Positions 54,945 through 64,000 of a stretch of DNA of 64,000 nucleotides are shown here, one piece after another; positions within the stretch are counted from its first letter, which is position 1; each line of letters starts with the position of its first letter. This DNA is from Protonemura montana (taxonomy: Eukaryota; Arthropoda; Insecta; Plecoptera; Nemouridae): positions 15,233,001-15,297,000 of the forward strand of contig OX387610.1 in NCBI GenBank assembly GCA_947568835.1, written 5' to 3'. Position numbers and translations under genes: made by a program. The notes beneath the pieces are model-generated. The model did no database searches. It was given only the letters and a program-made list of their open reading frames with translations, and was not told the origin of the DNA.

Positions 54945-55330
54945 TTGAAATTATCAGGACTCCTCTTACCCTTGATAAAGTAACAGGTACAAGTTACAAA
55001 ACGTTGGGAAATTTAATTGTTCTTCACTTAGCATTCAAAACCCAGTTGAAATAGTTTTTGTTAAAACTAGTGCTAAGTTTACATCAAGTAGACATGAGTT
55101 TAAAAACAAACATAAACAACTAATTTTCCCAACGTTTACCAACAGTAATTGTTAGGGTAATTATAAAAGTAAAAGTAATTGTTTATATTTTTGTGGTTAT
55201 TTTTGTTATAAGAGAAATGTCAGGACTGCTTTCACCCTTGATAAAGTAACAGGCATTAGTTGCAGAACCCTTAGAAAATTAGTTTTTCTTCACTTAGCAT
55301 TCAAAAACTTCGTTGAAAGTAGTTTTCTGC
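54945..55330. repeat. Two family A right-arm copies in tandem
   Basis: 54945-55108 (CTTACCCTTGATAAAGTAAC to GTAGACATGAGTTTAAAAAC) and 55108-55330 (a second, more diverged copy ending CATTCAAAAACTTCGTTGAA). Confidence 0.7.
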
Positions 55331-55429
55331 AAATGTGACTTTGTTGCTGCCTGTAATAATTAAATGTATTTTTATGACTAACAATAAAAACAAAAGTTTG
55401 CTTTATCAGTTCCTTGTATCCCAAAAACA

Positions 55430-56480
55430 CTTACCCCTTTCTCTGTCCGCGGAAAAAAAAAAATCCCTAGCCGTGTCCAAAACGGATATTTCGGCCGGAT
55501 TCGAACCCAGGAATAAGATTCCTTGCCCAACTTCGAAGCTAGCACGTTACCATTGAGCCACGCTGCTGTGATAACAATTGAGTGGTGGAAGTTGTATATA
55601 GGCACTTGATTTTGGACTTAGTAAAAAAAAAATCTTAAAAATTACTACTCGGATCTTCTCTCCCCATCCCTTCACTTGACCTATGTTCCAGGTGGAGGAC
55701 TCTGATAGACAAAACTTGGAGGCGCCGGGAAGCGATCTGCGGACCCCACGCATTGAAATTCCGACCATCCCACTGTGCTATGAGGACGCATATCATCCGG
55801 TTGATTTGTTATCAAACAGTTGATGCAATCTGTCACTCAGAACAAATTACTGTTACTACTTTCTGAAGAACAAAATGCGGATTGGACGGGATCCGAACCC
55901 GGTCTCGTCAGAAGTTACAGGCAGAGTAGCGACTTTTACAATCAGCCATCGTGCCTAAATGGTGTGTCAGGTGAAATAAGAGATACATGAATAGCGACGT
56001 CAGTGTAATAAATATAATAATGTCAGTCGCCACTTGATGAAAAACAAAAACAGGACTGGGTGGAAATCGAACTCGGACGTCCCGAAAGAACTTCAAAGAG
56101 GAGTGACCTGACCAATCTGCCACCGAGACGATACTGTTGAAGGCGGAAATAACATGTACTTGTATATCAGCTAGTGGAGACCTCAGTACACCCTGGAGAG
56201 GAGATGAAAGTTTTCTCTGTAAAGATTGAAACATATCCAGCAAACAAAAACAGACACGTGACTTACCTGATTCGAACCAGCGACCCTCTGCATCCTGGAG
56301 CTGGGCACGAGAGCGATCTTCCCTCGCCGCTAAACGGACGCTATGAACGATGGCGAGAGTTGCAAGACAATACTCTAACAATCTTAGTAGGTGATTGTTT
56401 CTTAGTTCAAAATAGTATACCAAGCGGGATACGAACCCAGCCCCGTTTCCCCTCCGTTCCATTGTCTTGTATCTTTTGCA
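55430..56480 (-). repeat. Cluster of five tRNA-like sequences
   Basis: Five B-box-like motifs, all on the minus strand, lie at 55498-55508 (GGGTTCGAATC), 55890-55900 (GGGTTCGGATC), 56065-56076 (CCGAGTTCGATT), 56269-56280 (CTGGTTCGAATC) and 56428-56438 (GGGTTCGTATC). The first has an A-box-like GTGGCTCAATGGTAACG about 60 bp upstream, and the third has GGTGGCAGATTGGTC. The cloverleaf stems are not clean, so they are tRNA-derived SINE heads or tRNA pseudogenes. They differ in sequence from one another. Confidence 0.6.
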
Positions 56481-56502
56481 GGAAGTAAATAAAACAAGAT
56501 AT

Positions 56503-57690
56503 AAATAAATCCCATGTAGCAGTGAATCCTGATGGGTAGACCACCCATCGTACACGTGTGCGCTTGTGTCATGTCTATAGCCCAGGCGTTGGGAGTCGAT
56601 GAACTCGGGGAATTCTCAAAAGGAAATCAAGAAAAACGAGGTAAGTTTCCATCGCAGGTTCAAACAGAGGGGTTCATTCAACTCCCCTTGAAATTCTTCC
56701 CCTGTTGGCACCCCTCACGGGTCAAAATCTCTTACTTGAATTTCCACTAAAAAAATAATGAAACCCTTACGTTTTTTCTTGATTTTTGAAGATTCGCCCA
56801 TACTGCGGTCTAAGGGGTAGTTTGCACCCCCGAACACGATGGCCTATTTAGATTTTGCGTAAACATCAAACTTTAGCCGCTATATTGATTTTTAAACATT
56901 AAAACTTGAATAACTCCCTTTACATGAATCTGAGACAAAAACAGAGGGTTGCATTGGACTCCCCTTAAATTTCTACCTCTGTTGACACCCCTCGCGGGTG
57001 TCATTTTCCACTAAAAAAATAAATCGCATGTAGCAGTGAATCCTGATGGGTAGGCCACCCATCGTACACGTGTGTGCTTACGTCATGTCTATAGCCCAGG
57101 CGTTGGGAGTCGATGAACTCGGGGAATTCTCAGAAGAAAATCAAGAAAAACAAGGTAAGTTTCCATCGCAGGTTCAAACAGAGGATTGCATTCAACTCCC
57201 CTTGAAATTCTACCACTGTTAACATCCCTCGCGGGTCAAAATCCACCACTTGAATTTACACTGAAAAATTATTGAAAAATCACTGGACTAACCCCTTACG
57301 TTTTTTCTTGATTTTTGAAAATTCGCCCATACTGTGGTCTAAGGGGTAGTTTGCGCCCCCGAACACGATGGGCTATTTAGATTTTGCGTAAACATCATAC
57401 TTTAGCCGCTATTTTGATTTTAAACATTAAAAGTAAAATAACTCCCTCAATATTAATCTGAGACAAAAACAGAGAGATGCATTCAACTCCCATTGAAATT
57501 CTACTCCTGTAGACACCCCTCGCGGGTCAAAATCCCTTACTTGAATTTCCACTAAAAAAATATTGAAAAAATCACTGGACGTTTCACTGGCCTTACGTTT
57601 TTTCTTGATTTTTTAAAATTCGCCCATACTGTGGTCTAAGGGGTAGTTTGCACCCCCGAACACGATGGGCTAATTGGAATTTGCATTAGC
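56503..57690 (+). repeat. About 515-bp tandem duplication with internal sub-repeats
   Basis: ATGTAGCAGTGAATCCTGAT starts near 56513 and again near 57028, 515 bp later, followed by near-identical sequence. A sub-segment with GGTCTAAGGGGTAGTTTGC occurs three times (about 56808, 57338, 57638). No coding potential is recognised. Confidence 0.85.
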
Positions 57691-58392
57691 AAATAAACGA
57701 AAACAAAATTTTTGTAAACGTTAGCCTTTCTTTGTCCAGGGCTGGGCCAAAAATTATCACGAATCGAAAGCTCGTCCAAGTTTTCAAAGTGATTGATTGT
57801 TTTTACAAGTGTTATTATTGACCAGCCATGAATTTCTATGCAAAGAACCTGACTTCTTGTAAAAAGCAAATATAAAACACTCAAGTACTGAACAAAATAA
57901 AAGGAATGTGGAATAATTTCAGGAGAAGTGAAATGTTCAGCAATTCTCAAACTACGCCCACAGAAGTAATTTCCAAAAATGTATAATTCACCTAAAAAAT
58001 TTCTCATTGCGAGTACAAAAATAGTCACAAAAATCTAAACTACGATAACACAGATAGACATACACAGATTGCCCACTCCTATGCTATCTGTGACGATAAT
58101 ACCGATTCATGTAACATTCTTCTAAAGCTATTAGTTCCTCGGACATCCAACAACAAATTGCACGGCATAAACACTTAGCAACTTCACTCAGAAGCTGTTA
58201 TAAATAAAGCAAATAAATAAATAAATAAATAAATATCAGGTTTACAAACGCGGGTAGTATGCTAGGACAGAATGTCAGCACAATACAACCCCGAACTATT
58301 TCACAAATCATAAAAGCCAGTCAAACGAATACCTAGTTACGATAAATCGGGAACAAATATTAGCTTCGTTATTCCTGATCGATGACAGTAAA
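57691..58392. other. Region downstream of the group 7 allergen-like gene
   Basis: AT-rich sequence with a shared segment (CACAGATAGACATACACAGA at about 58048) and AATAAATAAATAAATAAAT at about 58215. A minus-strand open frame at 57636-58028 is unrecognised. Confidence 0.4.
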
Positions 58393-61300
58393 TCAAGCAG
58401 CCGGCTGCGGCGGTGGCTTGAGCATCGAACGAGTTGCATGAGTCAACTTTTGCCCGACCAGGTGAGCGATGTGACTCGATCGTTTCCAGACAAACTCCCT
58501 CGTCTTATCGTGTTCTTCATCATCGACGCTGCTGTCCACGCGCACCTACAACAAACCAAGAGACCGATGAGTTCGCTTATAACATGGATATTATTCTTTC
58601 AGGTACAAACCTGTTTGTACCTGACATTTTAAATCTCAAACAAATTGCACTTGTAATTTTTACATTTTACTTTCTTCCTTTTTACTACTTAATCTAGTTT
58701 TCTAGTTAATCTAGTTTTTAAATCTACAATTTATTGCAACCAACAGGAAGAAAAATGTGTTCATTCCATTTAATGTTTTCCAAAGTTGAAAATAAACTCC
58801 TATTCTATTCTATTCTATTCTATTCTATGTGCAGTATTTTTATTGTTTTTTTTCTCCAGTTTCAACAAGAGTTTGATATATAATTTATTTTATTTACAAC
58901 TTGCGAGCAAATACACGTACACTATTATGGCCTCCGGCGGCTGAATAGTAATAGGTAATAGCTAATAGGTAGATAATAAATAGGTAACAGTAAGTATATG
59001 CAGTAGCATTCTTAGTATAAAGGTTGTATTAGCCTTCAGCTCTCTCCACTTTTGACAGCGGCATTTAAAAAGCATTTCTGAAGCATCAATGAAATGTTTC
59101 TCTTGAACACATGATAAGACCTTTCATCGCTGTCTAGTACAATGTCACCAGCTGCATCTAGCTGGATGTACCTGTTTTGGCTGCAACACCCTGATGGACT
59201 GCAGTGTGGCGGCTCCACCGTGGACCACCTTCAGGTTCAACCGTCCTCGCATGTCGGTGGTAGTCGCTGTAGCGCTGCGGACGTTCTTCTTCGCTCCACG
59301 ACCGAACTGGAACATCCGAGAAGAGAACTTCTTGTTTACCTGTTACTTGTATTGGTTCTAATTTCACCATCTTGATCTTTGATACCAAATTGCAATCTAC
59401 CATTTGAAGTAACTGGAACGAGTCGCACTTTAAGTCAATACATTTTTAGGGACATTTGTAGGTCAACATTAGTTATTTAAGGCTGATTCTTATTGACCTT
59501 CTATTAAAACTTTGGTTACTTAGTATTTTATATGCAAGGTTCCTTCTGGTTACTGTCAGTGGTCAAACACTGTTTAATACATTATTTGTAGCTTGCTTCA
59601 AGAAGTCTTTCATCAGAGCCAGTTTATCAGTGGGCCGTTAAAACCTAACAGTCTGTTAAATTTTTATTCGCTTGGCAACTGCCAATCAGCAGATGTTTTT
59701 TTGTTTGTTAACGGTCTGTTAATTGCCTAACGCGTCACATATAAAACTAGCATAATATTTTTTTGTAAAAATAAGACTCAAAACATATTTAAATGAGGTC
59801 TCCAAAAAGTAGCTCTAAAATTACTGGCGGAATTGGGTTTGTTTCGGCCAACAAAAACTATATGAACAAGTTTTGGCTAAAATAAAAGTATCCCTTGAGC
59901 CGGAGTTGAACCAGCGACCTATGGATTTCTGACCCAACTTTACACTACAGTCCACCGCTCTACCAACTGAGCTATCAAGGGAGATACAAGGAGGCCGTGA
60001 ACGGCAAGTTTAGACGCACACTTTTTTGTCTACTTTCTAAAGTAACTGCTACCAGGCAAATAACTTTCCATTAGAATATTATGTAATATATGATATGTTC
60101 TTTGCTTTATGCATGCATTGTCATTTCTCTGGTGCAATGTGTTGGCTAGAAGCTTGATTCCTGCTTCCCTAGTTTATCCTGGTTTATCCTGGTTTCGCTA
60201 TTTCGGTATTAATTTTGAACTTATCATCAAACTAAAGTCATTCTTTTGTCTGTGTAACCGAGTCAAACTGAGTCTTTGCTTCGCTTGCTAAGCTCATTCT
60301 ATGAATCGAACAATCACCTCAACAGAGCACCTAAGTAAAGGTGATATTTTGCACCCAAAAACATCGGAACGCGTTGTGCGGGTGTAATCTTGCCATCAGT
60401 GAAAAGGTAAATCAAATAACTCACCTCCTTTTCAACCCTCAGCGTCAAGGGACCAACAATAAACTTGGTCATCACAATCGTCTGCAAGTTTTTCAGATTT
60501 ACAACGACGTCACCGTCCCTGGCGATCGAAGACAAACCATACAGCGTTGCTTTAGCGTTCCTCTTCTTTGCCTTCTTGGTCTTCTTTGCCTTCTTCTTGT
60601 CGCCCTTTGCACGGCTGTTGCCCTTGGCTGGGACGGCTGGGTCTTCAACAGCACTGCCCTTCACTGCTGGGACTGCTGGGGCTGCTGGGACTGCTGGGAC
60701 AGCTGGGACAGCTGGGGCTGCCGGGATGCTCTCGGAGGTCACTTGTGCCATGACCAGTTTGTCAGACTGGGGTTGGTTGGTCAGCTGTTCGGAGACAGCT
60801 GCTAGCGAAGCTGCCATTGGCTGCACGACGGGGACAGAGGACTCTTCGCTGGAACTGGAATAGAAGAAAACACGCTATGATTCAGAACCATTTTGTTAGA
60901 AGTTGGCGACAGCTTTCGATTGACAAACGAACAGAGAGTTTTGTTTCGAATTCAAACATTAATACGAGATGCGCCGGTTTGTTTTTTAATTTTAATTTGT
61001 ACTAATCGCCTTGTGACGGATGGGATGACCTGCTCCTCGAGAGTCTTGGTATGTTTGGAGATCTCACTTGGATAGGGGATGAAGCGGTGAGTTAACAAGT
61101 GGTATAATCTATCCCAGAACCTCGTGTGCATCGATCTCTAGTATTTGCCCACGCATTTATGGAAGTCAAACTTTTACCTCTGTAACAAAGGCTTTCAGAA
61201 TTTTTGGATTGGACTGCCTTGCCAAATGTTTATCCTTCTGGGAATTAAGTTCCCTGCCTTGAATATGCATTGCTCAGGGTAATTATGTGAGTTGGCAACA

Positions 61301-62386
61301 CAGCTTAGATGGTCGAGTCGAGACGGGTTGAAATGTTGACACCTGACAAGATGGACATGAATCGAACAAAGACCCTCCTGATGGGAAGGGGTGGGGGTAG
61401 GTACGTGAGTTGGCAACACTGCTTAGATGGTCGAGTCGAGACGGGTTGAAATGTTGACACCTGACAAGATGGACATGAATCGAACAAAGACCCTCCTGAT
61501 GGGAAGGGGTGGGGGTAGGTACGTGAGTTGGCAACACAGCTTAGATGGTTGAGTCGAGACGGGTTGAAATGTTGACACCTGACAAGATGGACATGAATCG
61601 AACAAAGACCCTCCTGATGGGAAGGGGTGGAGGTAGGTACGTGAGTTGGCAACACAGCTTAGATGGTTGAGTCGAGACGGGTTGAAATGTTGACACCTGA
61701 CAAGATGGACATGAATCGAACAAAGACCCTTCTGATGGGAAGGGGTGAGGGTAGGTACGTGAGTTGGCAACACAGCTTAGATGGTCGAGTCGAGACGGGT
61801 TGAAATGTTGACACCTGACAAGATGGACATGAATCGAACAAAGACCCTCCTGATGGGAAGGGGTGGGGGTAGGTACGTGAGTTGGCAACACAGCTTAGAT
61901 GGTCGAGTCGAGACGGGTTGAAATGTTGACACCTGACAAGATGGACATGAATCGAACAAAGACCCTCCTGATGGGAAGGGTTGGGGGTAGGTACGTGAGT
62001 TGGTAACACAGCTTAGATGGTCGAGTCGAGACGGGTTGAAATGTTGACACCTGACAAGATGGACATGAATCGAACAAAGACCCTCCCAATTGTTTTCTTT
62101 TGATTTCCTTATATTAGTTCTTTCTACTTATTCCTTACACTGTTTCGTTGGAAAAGTTCTTCATCTCCTTGCTACTCCTCCTCCTCGACTGTTTCTTCTT
62201 GTTCTTCTTGTTCTTGTTCCTCTTGGCGTTGTCCTGGTTGAGCTTCACGTTGACAGGATCGTAGTTCTTGCGCAGGATCTTGTTAATGCGGCCCAGAACG
62301 TTGTCCACGTAGCGGTTGTACTTGGCGATGTAGACGGGTGGAACGGAGGTGGTCGGCGCAGATAACGCTCCTGGTTTGACCAAGCT
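58393..62386 (-). CDS. Group 7 allergen-like protein, 5' end missing
   Basis: Four coding exons join in phase: about 62386-62139 (its 3' splice site is tentative), 60854-60425, 59339-59172 and 58545-58393. The first encodes VYIAKYNRYVDNVLGRINK, then a basic KNKKNKKKQSRRRSS stretch. The second holds an Ala/Pro/Val repeat (PAVPAVPAVPAAPAVPAV), a Lys-rich run, then LYGLSSIARDGDVVVNLKN. The third has MRGRLNLKVVHGGAATLQSI. The last ends KPPPQPAA. An amphipathic start, a GLSS-x-x-R-x-GD segment and beta-rich repeats resemble the group 7 allergen / JH-binding-like lipid-pocket fold of arthropod secreted proteins. A signal peptide exon should lie upstream but I could not find it. The low-complexity basic insert is unusual for the family. 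Function is unknown. Confidence 0.6.
58577..58830 (+). mobile_element. LINE-like 3' end with (TATTC)n tail
   Basis: AT-rich sequence ending GAAAATAAACTCCTATTCTA and a TTCTA repeat (58800-58828), inside the last intron of the group 7 allergen-like gene. Confidence 0.55.
59891..59981 (-). tRNA. tRNA-Tyr (GTA) with intron
   Basis: Acceptor stem CCCTTGA pairs with TCAAGGG, discriminator A. D arm GCTC ... GAGC with A-box TAGCTCAGTTGG. Anticodon loop CTGTAG then an intron of about 17-18 nt (TGTAAAGTTGGGTCAGA) between positions 37 and 38. T arm with GGTTCAACTCC. TTTT follows the 3' end as a pol III terminator. An intron at this place is usual for eukaryotic tRNA-Tyr. It lies in the intron between exons 60425 and 59339 of the group 7 allergen-like gene, on the same strand. 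Confidence 0.93.
60855..61286. other. Intron, unassigned
   Basis: Part of the first identified intron of the group 7 allergen-like gene. No recognised element before the 118-bp array. Confidence 0.45.
61288..62085. repeat. 118-bp tandem repeat, about 6.8 units
   Basis: Units contain GAGTTGGCAACACAGCTTAG, GTCGAGACGGGTTGAAATGT and CAAGATGGACATGAATCGAA, with very few differences between units. Overlapping minus-strand frames of 116 aa are repeat artefacts. The array ends 53 bp from the donor at 62138. Confidence 0.95.
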
Positions 62387-63160
62387 TTTGTTATCATAGG
62401 AGGACGACGCATCAGCAAGCGGTTAGAAATGTTAAACGTGCACTAATTGAAAATTAGATGCGACTTTACGTGCGATTATATAACAGAGCAAACACTGTCA
62501 GTATTTTGAAAGCAGTTACGGAATTAGTTTTAGAAAAAACACAATCTTAAAAATCCATGAAAATGTAATGATATCTGAACTATACTCTGACAAAAACTAC
62601 AAACTAGCAACTAAATTTAGTTGTTCTTGACTTAGCATTTAAAACCCAGTTGAAAATTGAAATAGTTTTTGTCAAAGCTAGTGCTAAGGTTAGATCAAGT
62701 TGACATGAGTCTAAAAACAATCAGAACTATATACTCTTATTAATTACCAAGCATGAACTATTTAAGAAATTACCAGTAGTTCAGTTTGCATATTGTTTTT
62801 GAATACCACGTGCATTTGTAACTTTTCAAAGGGCAACCTAAATTTCCCTTTTAATTAACCATATGTTGACCACGTGAAAGTTGAAGAACCTCGACCACGA
62901 GCAGCAAGAGTGTAGCTACTAGAGGACATGGACCAATCACCGAACCAATATCTGTACACAAGCAACTAATTAAGAGTTCCGTTAAACTAACATAACAGAC
63001 ATTCTGAAGAGCGAGACTCGGGTGCTTGGAAGGTTAGGTTTGCTGTCAGCGTTGGTGTCAGGGGTGTCCGCCAGTAGCGCTGTAGTTGTCTTCAATGCGT
63101 GTCAAGAGTCAGGTGGTGTTTAGTAGTTTGTTTCAATATTTGTAATGGTATGCAATGGAA
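62387..63160. other. Upstream flank with a family A fragment
   Basis: 62595-62715 is a family A right arm (TTAGTTGTTCTTGACTTAGC to GACATGAGTCTAAAAACAAT). The rest is unassigned; the missing 5' exon of the group 7 allergen-like gene could lie here or beyond the window. Confidence 0.45.
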
Positions 63161-63410
63161 CAGGGATCAGATAATAGGGATCAGATAATAGGGACCAGGG
63201 AATAGGGATCAGGGATCAGGGAATAGGGATCAGATAATAGGGATCAGGGAACAGGGATCAGATAATAGGGTTCAGATAATAGGGATCAGATAATAGGGTT
63301 CAGATAATAGGGATAAGGGAATAGGGATCAGGGAATAGGGACCAGGGATTAGGGAATAGGGATCAGGGACCAGGGACCAGGGATTAGGGAATAGGGAATA
63401 GGAAATAATG
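63160..63410. repeat. G/A-rich tandem array of GGGATCAGATAATA-type units
   Basis: About 250 bp of 7-14-bp units mixing GGGATCA, GATAATA, GGGAATA and GGGACCA. Confidence 0.9.
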
Positions 63411-64000
63411 CTGTTTTATGGAAGATGTAATTATTTTCTCCTGGTAAAAAATTCTTCGACGACTTATGACAAAGAAATCTGTCAATTTTGTGTGTGCTTT
63501 TCTCAAATTTTGACTGCGAAGTCAGTGAGAATCCCTTTCCAAATCGAGATTAAATATCATCAACAACAAGAAAATACTAAATAACAATGAAGCTGAATTT
63601 GTGTACTACAATTTCGGGCATCTCCAAGATCAGACAAAATTTTTGAAAAAGGTGAATCTTTATTTTCAAATTGCTTGGAAAAGGGCTTAACAGTGTTCGT
63701 GTATCCTTTAATTTATCCGCTAAAGACAACGCCACTGAGTTTATCTTGAACATCGAACTACACACTGTCTTTAAGCCACCTTCATCACAGCTAATACACC
63801 AATCAAAACCTGGGCGTCGATGAGTAAATACCATCACGTCTTGCATGTTGTGGTACCCCTGTGTTGACCCTGTTGCGATCAGGAAATGAGTTGGTAGCCA
63901 AGAAGAGAGGCGGTCAATGCCAAGGAGATGACCTCCATTCCAACAGCTCAACATGTTGCATAACTTGCCGGGAGTAACACACGAAACAACGGTGAGAGTT
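63411..64000. other. Right edge of window, unassigned
   Basis: A 125-codon minus-strand open frame (63577-63954) has no recognisable domain and no signal peptide. It could be chance or an exon of a gene that continues beyond the window. Confidence 0.35.

Noticed and set aside
61195..62089. Series of overlapping 116-aa minus-strand frames
   Set aside because: They are offset copies from the 118-bp repeat; frames shift each unit because 118 is not a multiple of 3.
63577..63954. 5' exon of the group 7 allergen-like gene
   Set aside because: No signal peptide or similarity is visible and no phase-compatible donor could be confirmed.

Overview
The window looks like intron-rich, repeat-dense nuclear DNA from an arthropod. 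Long interstitial arrays of TTAGG (the usual arthropod telomere unit) occur at two places. The genes have GT-AG introns. One gene resembles the arthropod group 7 allergen-like family. I cannot place the species; a crustacean or another non-dipteran arthropod would fit.

Layout, left to right. A 48-bp satellite fills about 640-3190. A four-exon, four-transmembrane protein gene (+) lies at 5194-9161, with several simple arrays in its third intron. A complete hAT transposon (9425-14720) follows: it has 12-bp terminal inverted repeats, a perfect 8-bp target duplication and an intact two-exon transposase of 810 aa, and it has split a 5S-rRNA-derived SINE. A Canopy (CNPY3/4-like) ER cochaperone gene (-, 15244-17190) is divergent from an SRSF7/9G8-like splicing factor gene (+, 17625-19027).

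The centre of the window (20035-52327, -) is one gene, TSC2 (tuberin). I reconstructed it as 28 coding exons encoding 1828 aa, with consistent splice phases throughout. Its RapGAP domain, catalytic Asn and two Akt-type phosphosites are visible. Its introns hold LINE copies (one with an open reverse transcriptase), palindromic foldback elements, a 5S-derived SINE, a tandemly amplified tRNA-like SINE head, ACCTATGT arrays and (TTAGG)n arrays. Upstream of TSC2 are a broken PIF/Harbinger transposase, a cluster of tRNA-like sequences, ~515-bp tandem duplications, a group 7 allergen-like gene (-, 58393 to about 62386, 5' end not found) and an intron-containing tRNA-Tyr(GTA) inside one of its introns.

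The genes do not form a pathway: TSC2 is the Rheb GAP of the TSC-TORC1 axis, the Canopy protein is an ER chaperone partner, and the SR protein acts in splicing. The most interesting signals come from repeats interacting with genes. (CCTAA)n-type arrays, in one fixed orientation, abut 3' splice sites of three TSC2 introns and supply rows of branch-point-like CTAAC. A truncated LINE ends within a few bases of another TSC2 3' splice site. A recent-looking hAT element carries the same 5S-derived repeat in its own intron that it has also inserted into.
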